Shown in pieces: positions 1 to 6,240 of a DNA stretch of 7,467 nt. The stretch is taken from positions 1 to 7,467 of the forward strand of contig DHCD01000002.1 of NCBI GenBank assembly GCA_002398105.1, given 5' to 3'. A program made the position numbers and the translations under genes. Under the pieces are notes generated by a model that did no database searches, was not told the origin of the DNA, and saw nothing but the letters and a program-made list of their open reading frames with translations. Position 1 is the first letter of the stretch. The number at the start of each line of letters is the position of its first letter. This DNA is from Syntrophomonas sp. UBA4911 (GTDB lineage Bacteria > Bacillota > Syntrophomonadia > Syntrophomonadales > Syntrophomonadaceae).

Positions 1-728
1 TAAGGTTTGAGAATATCTTTTATATCTGCTACCGCCTGATCTTGATCAGCTCCGGGAGTGAATTCAATCAGTACCTGGTTTATCTCTCCCGCCATGCCTA
101 ATATCTGCTGGGCCGGTTTATTTTCCAGCATAAAAACCCCGAAATTTTCAGGATCAGGCATAAGAGCGGCACTGTCTTTCATGGGATAAATGAATTCGGG
201 ACTGGTAGCGGAGCCAATCACATTTAAGAATACTTTACGGTTGTTGACAATGATCGCCACCCTATCCCCCGCTGATAAATGGTGGGCGGCGGAAAACTGC
301 GGGTCCAACAGCACCTCGTTCCCGCTCCCTGGTCCTGATGCGGCAAACATAGTGCCCTTAAGCAAGGTAAGACGGTTTAATTCATTTTCCATCGGCATGG
401 TGAAACTGACCAGGCGTATCGTACCCCGTTCATTATCATCCTTTATCAGGGGCACATCCTGCTGGATCCTTCCGGTTACCCTCTTAATTCCGGGTATAAC
501 CGCAATTTGTCTGGTTATTCCCTCCGGGGCCTTTACTACCTGAAAATAATAATCGGCAAAATTGTTTTCCCGGTAGTATTGCTGTTGGGTAGTGCTGAGG
601 TTAAAATAGCTGGTACTCATGGCGGTATAAACCGTTATACCTACCATAATTACTGCTGCCACGGCCAAAAATTGTCCTTTATTATTTTTAACGTAGCGTC
701 CTAATCTTCTGGCAAGGATAAGGTTCAT
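1..728 (-). CDS. FtsX/MacB-like ABC transporter permease, N-terminal part (runs off left edge)
   Basis: The minus strand is open from an ATG at 728 to the window edge, giving 242 residues with no stop. The start MNLILARRLGRY is followed by basic residues and one hydrophobic segment at about residues 19-39 (QFLAVAAVIMVGITVYTAMS). A long soluble region follows, which would lie outside the membrane. This is the layout of MacB-type permeases: first helix, then a large periplasmic/extracytoplasmic MacB_PCD-type domain, then three C-terminal helices, which here lie outside the window. The ATG shares one base with the stop of the ATPase gene (TAATG), so the two are surely co-transcribed and probably translationally coupled. 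In this family the permease dimer works with the ATPase as a mechanotransmission exporter, moving lipoproteins, peptides or drugs without transporting them through a classical channel. The substrate cannot be told from this part. No defect is visible. Confidence 0.85.
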   Translation of the reverse strand, partial: MNLILARRLGRYVKNNKGQFLAVAAVIMVGITVYTAMSTSYFNLSTTQQQYYRENNFADYYFQVVKAPEGITRQIAVIPGIKRVTGRIQQDVPLIKDDNERGTIRLVSFTMPMENELNRLTLLKGTMFAASGPGSGNEVLLDPQFSAAHHLSAGDRVAIIVNNRKVFLNVIGSATSPEFIYPMKDSAALMPDPENFGVFMLENKPAQQILGMAGEINQVLIEFTPGADQDQAVADIKDILKP

Positions 729-1438
729 TACCATGCAATCCCTTCCGGTGACAAGGGGCTTTCGTTGGCAATGACAGCGGCGATTTCTCCGCTGCTCATT
801 TTAACTACCCGGTCGGCCATAGCACCTATCGCGGCGTTATGAGTGATCAGTACCACTGTGCAGCCGGCGCTGCGGTTGATTTTTCTGAGCAGGGAGAGAA
901 TATTGACTCCGGTTTTGTAGTCCAGAGCTCCGGTGGGTTCGTCGCATAACAAAAAGCGGGGATTTTTAACTATGGCCCGGGCAATGGCCACTCGCTGCTG
1001 TTCTCCTCCGCTCATCTGGGCCGGGAAATGATCCATTCTCTCCTTAAGTCCTACCTCATCCAGACACTCCTCCACCGATAAAGGATTTTTTACCAGCCGG
1101 GCGGCCAGTTCCACATTTTCCCGGGCGGTGAGGTCGGGAATCAAATTATAGAATTGGAAGACAAATCCCACTTCACTGCGCCGGTAAGCGGTCAGGATTT
1201 CATCATCGGCGGCGTTAAGAAGCTTGTCTCCAAAAGCGATTTCTCCACTGCTGGCCCTATCCATGCCTCCTATAATATTAAGCAGGGTGCTTTTACCGGA
1301 TCCGCTGGGTCCCAGAATAACCAGCAGTTCTCCCTGGTACAGGTCGAGTGAGGTTGCTTTTAATGCCGGAACCTTCACTTCTCCCATATCATAGGTCTTG
1401 CTGATAGCGGTCAAACTCATTATTATAGTCTGTTCCAT
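728..1438 (-). CDS. ABC transporter ATP-binding protein, MacB/LolD type
   Basis: This protein of 236 residues is a complete ABC ATPase that powers the permease encoded directly downstream. Counting from the ATG at 1438: Walker A GPSGSGKST at about 43-51, Q-loop FQFYNL with Gln at about 95, signature SGGEQQR at about 143-149, Walker B FLLCDEPTGALD at about 162-173, and switch His in ITHN at about 200. PTGALD and the compact size of about 230 residues are typical of the LolD/MacB/FtsE class. Two in-frame ATGs compete. The one at 1447 has AGCAGGG touching it, too close for a ribosome site. The one at 1438 has AGCAGGG about nine bases upstream, so I prefer it. A third ATG at 1420 (MSLTAISKTY) matches where many homologs begin but has no clear Shine-Dalgarno site. 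The gene appears to be the first of its operon. All catalytic residues are present. Confidence 0.95.
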   Translation of the reverse strand: MEQTIIMSLTAISKTYDMGEVKVPALKATSLDLYQGELLVILGPSGSGKSTLLNIIGGMDRASSGEIAFGDKLLNAADDEILTAYRRSEVGFVFQFYNLIPDLTARENVELAARLVKNPLSVEECLDEVGLKERMDHFPAQMSGGEQQRVAIARAIVKNPRFLLCDEPTGALDYKTGVNILSLLRKINRSAGCTVVLITHNAAIGAMADRVVKMSSGEIAAVIANESPLSPEGIAW

Positions 1439-1608
1439 GGCTTCCATCCCTGCTGATAGTTTTTGTTCTGTACTTTTCTATTTTCTCTCTTTAGCTTTAA
1501 AGTTTCCACAGAAAAAAGAACTTTCCTGCATTTCTCCAGGTTCAGAAATTGGGATAAAAGAAACCGGGTTATACCTTTTGGCAGCGGAATCAATATTAAT
1601 AAGCGTAG

Positions 1609-1727
1609 GGTAAGCATTTGTTAATATCGGGGGCAGGAGCCGAGTTGTCCACTTCCGCAGTCTTCGCAGCTAGAATGTGCGGTTTTACAGAACCCTATGC
1701 TTGCTTCTGCTTACCGCCGAGGGTAAG
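1609..1727. repeat. Short inverted repeats in the divergent spacer
   Basis: The 300-base spacer between the ABC operon and the radical SAM gene (1448-1747) has no convincing gene. It contains GGTAAGCA at 1609-1616, its perfect complement TGCTTACC at 1708-1715, and GGTAAG again at 1722-1727. CTTACC (1710-1715) can therefore pair either with 1722-1727 across a 6-base loop or with the distant copy about 90 bases upstream. The close hairpin sits about 20 bases before the start codon at 1748. It could be an operator or an alternative RNA fold controlling the radical SAM gene, but repeats this short also arise by chance. No T-run follows, so it is not a terminator. I saw no clear -35/-10 pair for either divergent gene. 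Confidence 0.35.
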
Positions 1728-1747
1728 ATATAAATGGGGGTGAGCGC

Positions 1748-2578
1748 ATGCCCGACTCAACCGGACTCAGGGAAATCTTCTGTAAATCTGCCTTAAACAA
1801 GACCGGGATTCCCGGCTACCAATATTGTCTGAATCCCTATGGGGGATGCCTGCACCGGTGCAGCTACTGCTATGCTTCTTTTATGTGCCGGTTTACCGGC
1901 CATAAAGAGTCCTGGGGGAATTTCCTGGATGTTAAGGTGAACTTTCCGGAGGTCTTGAAGAAACAACTCTCCGGCCGGGTCAGGAAAGAGGGGCGGGTCA
2001 TACTGGGCACGGTGACCGACGCCTATCAGCCGGCCGAAGCCCGTTACGGAATTACTCGTAAAAGTCTGGAGATCCTGGCTGCTTATCCTTCCCTGGAAGT
2101 CCATCTGCTGACTAAATCCGACCTGGTAGCGAGAGACCTTGATATCCTGCAGCAGCTCCAAAATTGCCAGGTGGGATTCACTATTACCAGCCTGAATGAA
2201 AAAGCGGCCCGCATCTTGGAATCAGGAGCTTCGTCACCGCAGTCGCGTCTTACCGCCGCCCGTCAATTGATCAGGGCCGGAATCCGGGTGTGGGTGTTCA
2301 TTGCCCCGCTCCTGCCCGGCATCTCCGACAGCGAAGCGGCTCTCAACTCGCTGTTTGCTTCCTTGGCCCAGGCCGGAGTGCAGGAGATCCTGATCGACAG
2401 CTTAAACCCCTACCCGGCGGTGGTGCATCGTCTTAAAAGCGCCTACCGCGATTCCTTTCCCCAATTGCTCCCGGAACTGGAGTCCTACTTATATCAGAGA
2501 GAATTCTATACGGATCGGATAAAAGCGCGGGTCGAAGGCATCGCCCGGTCATATGGCTGCCGCCCGGAGTTTCTTTAA
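1748..2578 (+). CDS. Radical SAM protein, spore-photoproduct-lyase-like (COG1533) family
   Basis: This 276-residue protein carries the radical SAM cluster motif GGCLHRCSYCYA, with cysteines at 34, 38 and 41 (CX3CX2C). These bind a [4Fe-4S] cluster that cleaves S-adenosylmethionine. Further family marks are GTVTDAYQPAEA at 87-98, LTKSDLVARD at 121-130 and APLLPGISD at 186-194, all characteristic of the SplB-like group often labelled 'DNA repair photolyase'. Most members have no proven substrate, and the group is distinct from genuine SplB, so a role in repairing spore photoproduct should not be assumed. Extra cysteines occur at 12, 27, 47, 140 and 271. There is no C-terminal SPASM-type cysteine cluster. 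The ATG start is supported by GGGGGTGA at 1736-1743, four bases upstream. The gene is intact, richer in GC than the right half of the window, and converges on ogt. Confidence 0.88.
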   Translation: MPDSTGLREIFCKSALNKTGIPGYQYCLNPYGGCLHRCSYCYASFMCRFTGHKESWGNFLDVKVNFPEVLKKQLSGRVRKEGRVILGTVTDAYQPAEARYGITRKSLEILAAYPSLEVHLLTKSDLVARDLDILQQLQNCQVGFTITSLNEKAARILESGASSPQSRLTAARQLIRAGIRVWVFIAPLLPGISDSEAALNSLFASLAQAGVQEILIDSLNPYPAVVHRLKSAYRDSFPQLLPELESYLYQREFYTDRIKARVEGIARSYGCRPEFL

Positions 2579-2616
2579 TGATTTTCCAGGGTATGGCCGG
2601 TGATTTTTTATGATGG

Positions 2617-2673
2617 TCCGCTGAGGGGATATTCCTTGGGCTACCCTTTTTACTGGTTATATAGTCCAGCGGA
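2617..2673. repeat. Inverted repeat in the convergent spacer
   Basis: TCCGCTG at 2617-2623 and CAGCGGA at 2667-2673 are perfect complements, 43 bases apart. They lie between the convergent radical SAM and ogt genes. No T-run directly follows either arm, so this does not look like a standard intrinsic terminator. No other signal was seen between 2579 and 2712. Confidence 0.2.
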
Positions 2674-2712
2674 AGGGAAAGCCGACCGTATGGGGCGAAA
2701 AGAGAATCTTGG

Positions 2713-3189
2713 TTAAGGGTGTACCACTGATGTTTTCTGCTCAAGCTCCAATAAGTATTGTTTCATGGAAAGACCGCCGGCATAGCCGGTTAAGCTGCCG
2801 TCATGGCCTACGACACGATGACAGGGAACAATTATAGAAATGGGGTTGCGTTTATTCGCCATACCAACGGCCCGTACCGCTTTCGGCTTTCCAATCTGTA
2901 GGGCAATTTCTTTATAGCTTCGGGTTTCACCCAGCGCTATGGTTTGTAAGGCTTGCCATACGGATTGTTGGAACTCGGTACCGGAGAAAGATAACGGCAA
3001 AGTAAAATCGGTGCGCTGACCGGCAAAATACTCTCTAAGCTGTGCCGCCGCTTTTTGGATCAGAGGGGTTTGAGCCATCTCCAATCCCATACGGTTGTCA
3101 TCGCCAAAAAACACATTAGATATAGCGCCGTCAGTCTCGGCAATTGCGATTACCCCAACGGGATAATCATAATACCATATGCTTTTCAC
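2713..3189 (-). CDS. ogt: Methylated-DNA--protein-cysteine S-methyltransferase (O6-alkylguanine-DNA alkyltransferase)
   Basis: The product is 158 residues from the GTG at 3189. It removes alkyl groups from O6-alkylguanine in DNA, transferring them irreversibly to its own cysteine. The active-site motif IIVPCHRVV is present, with Cys at about residue 123. The helix-turn-helix region holds SYKEIALQIGKPKAVRAVGMAN, including the Arg of AVRAVG that flips the damaged base, and GYAGGLSMKQYLLELE follows the active site as usual. Length and layout match the Ogt/MGMT class without an Ada domain. The frame also opens with a TTG at 3210, but AGGGGAG at 3198-3204 lies eight bases before the GTG and inside the longer version, so the GTG is the better start. 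The gene stands alone on the minus strand, with the diguanylate cyclase upstream. It converges on the SPL-like gene. No alkylation-response operator was recognised. Confidence 0.95.
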   Translation of the reverse strand: MKSIWYYDYPVGVIAIAETDGAISNVFFGDDNRMGLEMAQTPLIQKAAAQLREYFAGQRTDFTLPLSFSGTEFQQSVWQALQTIALGETRSYKEIALQIGKPKAVRAVGMANKRNPISIIVPCHRVVGHDGSLTGYAGGLSMKQYLLELEQKTSVVHP

Positions 3190-3197
3190 AAGTGCTT

Positions 3198-3204
3198 CTC
3201 CCCT
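3198..3204 (-). promoter_or_regulatory. Ribosome binding site deciding the ogt start
   Basis: On the minus strand AGGGGAG lies eight bases upstream of the GTG at 3189. This spacing is ideal and rejects the upstream in-frame TTG at 3210, which would place the site within the coding region. Confidence 0.7.
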
Positions 3205-3263
3205 TTTCAATCATTTTTGACTCCGACTCCATACTTTTTCAGCGCTGCTCCTGTATGTCTGTC

Positions 3264-3296
3264 TGCTGGTATAGCAGTCTTCTTTGTTTACCAGCA
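3264..3296. repeat. Inverted repeat between the diguanylate cyclase and ogt genes
   Basis: TGCTGGTA at 3264-3271 and TACCAGCA at 3289-3296 form a perfect 8-base stem with a 17-base loop. An alternative smaller hairpin, CTGCT/AGCAG, uses 3263-3277. Both genes flanking this spacer read on the minus strand, so the structure lies downstream of the cyclase and upstream of ogt. No T-run follows it on the minus strand, so it could be a weak terminator, an ogt operator or chance. The rest of 3205-3375 is AT-rich with no gene. Confidence 0.3.
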
Positions 3297-3375
3297 AATT
3301 TTCTGCAAAAAGAACATTTTTTCAAAAATTCCTTCTTTCATTATACATGAAACGTTTTTCCAGAAGGGCTATCCC

Positions 3376-4371
3376 TTAACACGGCTTTTTCGATTTTTCT
3401 TTATATAATTGGTGATCCGCATCTATTAAGGCATCAGATACTTTATCATAGTCGCTGAATGAAACGACGCTGGTGCTTATTCCGGTTACCTCTTCATAGG
3501 CAGCAGTATAGGATCTGAATGCTTCCCTTATATTTTCCAATTTCTGAATCAGCTCATCTTTTCCTCCATAATAGATAATCGCGAATTCATCTCCGCCCCA
3601 GCGACTGACTATGTGTTTATCAAGCTCAAAGGTCTCCTGTAAAAGAGCGGACAGTTCTTTGAGCACTTCATCACCAACATAGTGTCCGAATTTATCGTTC
3701 ACCTTTTTGAAATTGTCAAGGTCGAGAATAGCCAGATGGATTGACTCATTACTGCCTCCAACGGCTTCCTCTATTGCTTGGTTAAACATTCTTCGATTAT
3801 AGAGGCCGGTCAATTCATCAAATTTGGCCAAAGCGTCCAGCCTTTGATTTACCTTTTCATATTCATTGACAAATCGCAAAATGATAAGGAACGATGCCAA
3901 TAACAACAGAGGGATCTGAATCATCCGGTCGACAAACTGGTTCCATCTTGTATAAACACTGATCATTCCCGGGCAATAATACTCCAGAGCATGCATCGCC
4001 ATAAAAACAACAATCAGCGTGGAAACCAAAAAGAGCCGTCTCCAGCCATTGAAAAGATAAGTCGTCACTATCAAAAGCAAAAAAGTATAGCCTATGGCAT
4101 TGTTATTGCTTCCGCCTGAATCAGCAAACGCAAATGGCAGAAAAATGCAAATTACAAATAAAAATATCCCAAACATCATATGGATTCTGTATCTTTTATT
4201 ATTTGAAAATATGAGAGCAACGATGGCTATAAAAAAAAGTACGATCCATTTCAGATTTGACCACATGGGAAAAGCAGAAATATGATTGCCAATAATACAG
4301 AAAAGCGACAGACTTGCTCCTAAAAGTAGAATTACTCTGTACAAACGCAGTTGAATATCCGATTGTTTCAT
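3376..4371 (-). CDS. Membrane-bound diguanylate cyclase (multi-pass N-terminus plus GGDEF domain)
   Basis: This 331-residue protein should make the second messenger cyclic di-GMP from two GTP at the inner face of the membrane. The N-terminal half has about six hydrophobic segments, near residues 11-29, 40-56, 66-83, 95-108, 113-130 and 150-166. It resembles an undefined membrane sensor rather than a named MASE domain I can assign. A short linker leads to the GGDEF domain at about 184-327, with DELTGLYNRR (185-194), metal- and substrate-binding DLDNFKKVND (217-226) and a canonical active-site GGDEF (259-263). All catalytic residues look intact. The RXXD inhibitory site, expected five residues before GGDEF, is absent (LDKH there), so product inhibition at the I-site is unlikely. 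The C-terminal end is short, finishing just after DADHQLYKEK. GAGAGGG at 4377-4383 supports the ATG. There is no EAL domain or cognate effector nearby. Confidence 0.92.
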   Translation of the reverse strand: MKQSDIQLRLYRVILLLGASLSLFCIIGNHISAFPMWSNLKWIVLFFIAIVALIFSNNKRYRIHMMFGIFLFVICIFLPFAFADSGGSNNNAIGYTFLLLIVTTYLFNGWRRLFLVSTLIVVFMAMHALEYYCPGMISVYTRWNQFVDRMIQIPLLLLASFLIILRFVNEYEKVNQRLDALAKFDELTGLYNRRMFNQAIEEAVGGSNESIHLAILDLDNFKKVNDKFGHYVGDEVLKELSALLQETFELDKHIVSRWGGDEFAIIYYGGKDELIQKLENIREAFRSYTAAYEEVTGISTSVVSFSDYDKVSDALIDADHQLYKEKSKKPC

Positions 4372-4448
4372 ATTACCCTCTCTAATAAACTGAACACCTG
4401 AGCCCAGATTACGAGACTATCTCTTCGAAGTTCGGCATAAGCCCACAT
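4368..4448 (-). CDS. Possible 26-residue leader ORF overlapping the diguanylate cyclase start
   Basis: On the minus strand an ATG at 4448 opens 26 codons (MWAYAELRRDSLVIWAQVFS and six more). The frame closes with a TGA that overlaps the cyclase start codon as ATGA, the classic arrangement for translational coupling. AGGGGA lies about four bases upstream of the ATG, which is close but usable, and a TAA immediately precedes the ATG, fixing where the ORF begins. The peptide is partly hydrophobic, has two tryptophans and resembles nothing I recognise. It may be a leader peptide for the cyclase, or chance. The cyclase also has its own good ribosome site inside this ORF, which argues against strict dependence. 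Confidence 0.3.
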   Translation of the reverse strand: MWAYAELRRDSLVIWAQVFSLLERVI

Positions 4449-4465
4449 TTATCCCCTATTTTCTC

Positions 4466-4660
4466 TTAAGCAGACAACGTCTCCACATGTATTAAGGATA
4501 CAAAAAAGTGCCGCTTGACACCAGTCTCTGCTGAAGGCAAGCATGTGCCTTTACTCCGAAGCTTCTTTATTTTTTTAAAACGCCTCGTTAATAATAGGGA
4601 TTTATTTAAAATATTCAAAGGCAGGTCCAGTTCGTTTATTAGTCTTGTTCCCAGAATCAC
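4466..4660 (-). other. Unrecognised minus-strand reading frame, possible gene remnant
   Basis: A frame of about 64 codons from a GTG at 4660, open back to a stop near 4700, reads VILGTRLINELDLPLNILNK and then a lysine/arginine-rich stretch (RRFKKIKKLRSKG). The composition is protein-like, but I do not recognise a family. The GTG lacks a convincing ribosome site, and a 9-base tandem duplication (TATATCAAG/TATATCAAA, 4661-4678) lies just upstream of it. An overlapping plus-strand frame (4515-4700) is equally open, so coding status is doubtful. Given the broken genes on the right, this may be debris from a lost gene. Confidence 0.2.
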
Positions 4661-4699
4661 TATATCAAGTATATCAAAGTCCGCAGCTTTATCTATATA

Positions 4700-4865
4700 A
4701 ACATAAAACTACTTCGGTTGGTCCTATTATTTTCTATAAATCTGTATCCCCGCGTCAATAAAGCTGGTGTGAGTGGACAATTACTGGCTCCGCCCCGTAG
4801 GGGCTGATCGCGACATGGCGGTTCTGTTTCAGTTGTTAGCAGTTATTGGCATGAAGTGCGGCTAA
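4700..4865. other. Gene-free stretch with a GC-rich mini-hairpin
   Basis: No gene is visible here. GCCCC (4792-4796) and GGGGC (4800-4804) form a perfect 5-base stem with a 3-base loop GTA. GTGGACAATTACTGG lies just before it at 4773-4787. The GTGGACAATT element resembles terminal sequences I associate with some IS21-like insertion sequences, but no transposase and no matching opposite end are present. This is therefore at most a suspected scar. Confidence 0.2.
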
Positions 4866-4964
4866 TTAGTGGAGAATCAATAGGTGAAAATTCGGTACGT
4901 GCTTGAAGCCGCTTAAAATGGCGGCACAGCTATAGGCGTCCAGAGCCACAAAACCTTTAATCAT
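4866..4964 (-). other. Short ORF starting directly after the desaturase remnant
   Basis: An ATG at 4964 follows the desaturase stop without a gap (TAAATG). AAAAGGA lies about eight bases upstream, inside the end of the desaturase, which is good operon-style spacing. It opens 32 codons beginning MIKGFVALDAYSCAAILSGF, then stops. It may be the start of a former downstream operon gene that is now truncated, or a small protein. I do not recognise it. Confidence 0.25.
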
Positions 4965-5236
4965 TTACTTTATCCTTTTGACACATTGGTAAGCGGCTGC
5001 TATGGCGCCGGGTACACCGCCGATCTGCGTCGCCCAGCAAGAGCCGGTATATAGGTTTCTCACCGGTGTTTCTATGTTCACGCTCATAATGTTCTTAAAG
5101 AACTTCTTCTTAGGGTTCCAGCTCCATGCGGAAGTTGCTCCATCGGTATTGTGGGTGAATCTTTCATAAGTCAAGGGGGTGGCGGTTCAATACATTCCTT
5201 TTTGCTGTTACTGTACATCTGTTCAATCTTTACCAA
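4965..5236 (-). pseudogene. C-terminal remnant of a CrtI-like phytoene desaturase/FAD-dependent oxidoreductase
   Basis: The minus-strand frame ending at 4965 encodes the C-terminal end of a CrtI/retinol-saturase-type flavoprotein. It contains TPLTYERFTHNTDGATSAWSW, then IETPVRNLYTGSCW and the FAD-binding tail IGGVPGAIAAAY, ending CVKRIK. Full proteins are about 500 residues, but only about 85 remain. At 5184-5185 one base of a codon is missing: upstream of this point the homologous-looking text continues in another frame (KIEQMYSNSKKECIE, 5186-5230), then meets a TGA at 5237-5239, beyond which resemblance ends. The piece therefore lacks its N-terminal FAD-binding domain and carries a frameshift. 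A TTG at 5174 could open the last 69 codons but has no proper N-terminus. Intact relatives desaturate or isomerise carotenoids, or act on related polyenes. This copy should be inactive. Family assignment rests on recognition of conserved C-terminal motifs. Confidence 0.8.
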
Positions 5237-5346
5237 TCATGGATACAAGACAGAAGAAAGCTGGCATTGTTGTCCTCGGCGTTGCGCTTATTGCCATAAA
5301 GCTCAATCCTTTCTATTGATTTGGAACATCGGCAAGGCGGAAGAGC

Positions 5347-5376
5347 TATCAATATTTCAAAACATTATGCTATAAT
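5347..5376 (+). promoter_or_regulatory. Likely extended -10 promoter of the transporter pseudogene
   Basis: TGCTATAAT at 5368-5376 holds a perfect -10 (TATAAT, 5371-5376) with an extended TGN. The -35 region near 5347-5352 (TATCAA) is poor, as is common with extended -10 promoters. It lies about 43 bases before the ATG at 5419. I saw no ArsR-type operator dyad around it. Confidence 0.55.
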
Positions 5377-5418
5377 CGCACTGTGTAGTTAATAATTATC
5401 TAAAGGGAATAAAAAAGA

Positions 5419-6224
5419 ATGATTACCAGAGAACAATTGGAAAAAAATCAAGTATTCATCTATGCTCTAGTTTTAATGCTTGCTGCGGGAATCGGCTTGC
5501 TATGGCCGGAATTCACCTCCCGTTTAGATCGTGCCATTTCTCTGGTGCTGGCAGTCTTGATGTACGGAATGTTTTCTCAAATACCATTTTTTCGTATAAA
5601 AGAAGCGCTGTCAACGAGAAGCTAATTTTGGTTGCCACACCCTTGCTCTTTGTCACGCAAATGCTTTTTCTGCCTATTTATCTATGGCTATTTATGGGCG
5701 TACAAGCGGCGGAAATTGTGAGTATAGAACCGTTTCTCGAAGCATTCTTAAGCATTATAGTTATTCCTTTAATGCTTGCTCTATTTACGCAATGGTGGGC
5801 GAAGCGGCAAACACTGGGAAAACATCTTCTTGAGGCCAGCGCCTGGCTTCCTGTGCCATTTATGGCGCTGACGCTTCTGGTGATCGTGGCGTCGCAAATC
5901 GGTAAACTGTACCATTTATTTGATTTTATTCTCCAAGTTATTCCTATCTATATAGCCTACATGGCTATTACGCCACTGATTGCACGTGTAATCTCTACTA
6001 TATTCCGTTTAGATACCGGAGCCGGACGGGCACTAATCTTTAGCGGCGGAACCCGCAACTCTCTAGTGGTCCTTCCCTTTGCCCTGGCTCTGCCTGAACC
6101 TCTGAACGGGCTGGTAGCCGCTGTCATCGTCACCCAAACCATTGTAGAACTGGTTGGGGAATTGATTTATATTCGTGTAGTCCCAAAAATTCTTTTACGG
6201 GGAAGGGACGGAAGCACTGGCTAG
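5419..6224 (+). pseudogene. ACR3-type arsenite efflux/bile-acid-symporter-family transporter, broken by an internal deletion
   Basis: Frame one (5419-5625) gives an intact start, MITREQLEKNQVFIYALVLM, and two membrane segments (about 13-30 and 38-56), then reads into a stop after KEALSTRS. From about 5613 a different frame continues NEKLILVATPLLFVTQMLFL to 6224 without interruption, about 203 residues, including RALIFSGGTRNSLVVLPFA and VTQTIVELVGELIYIRVVP. The two halves match the start and end of the arsenic resistance/ACR3 branch, normally about 320-330 residues. The join near 5605-5615 therefore lacks roughly 55 residues, and the deleted length is not a multiple of three. The lost part covers helices 3-4, where ACR3 proteins keep the cysteine essential for arsenite transport (family knowledge; the missing bases cannot be seen). 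AAAGGGA at 5402-5408 and the promoter upstream remain good, suggesting recent loss. No arsR or arsC is present nearby. Substrate is inferred from family only. Confidence 0.85.
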
Positions 6225-6240
6225 ATGGCAAGTAATAATA

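Noticed and set aside
190..543. Plus-strand ORF of 117 codons
   Set aside because: It is a shadow of the minus-strand permease, which is open across the entire stretch and has the family's N-terminus and coupling to the ATPase.
1423..1617. Minus-strand ORF just upstream of the ATPase
   Set aside because: It has no clear ribosome site, overlaps the ATPase start in another frame, has no recognisable motif, and carries a basic low-complexity C-terminus.
1793..2161. Minus-strand ORF of 122 codons within the radical SAM gene
   Set aside because: It is antisense to the conserved CX3CX2C region, whose frame is clearly the coding one.
2433..2744. Minus-strand ORF of 103 codons between the radical SAM gene and ogt
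   Set aside because: It overlaps the ends of both firm genes, has no motif and no ribosome site that I could see.
4773..4804. Possible insertion-sequence end (GTGGACAATT followed by a GCCCC/GGGGC hairpin)
   Set aside because: No transposase, no matching opposite terminus and no target duplication could be found, so it is kept only as a suspected scar.
5239..5319. Plus-strand 26-codon ORF (MDTRQKKAGIVVLGVALIAI...), one predicted membrane segment
   Set aside because: It looks like a small membrane peptide but has no Shine-Dalgarno site and lies in the decay zone next to the desaturase break. Too little to call a gene.
5151..5375. Plus-strand ORF of 74 codons with a CCPRRCAYCH motif
   Set aside because: It is antisense to the desaturase remnant for its first half, lacks a credible start, and the CXXC-like run is isolated.
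6225..6240. Terminator between the transporter and the glycosyltransferase
   Set aside because: The convergent gap is 16 bases with no stem-loop.
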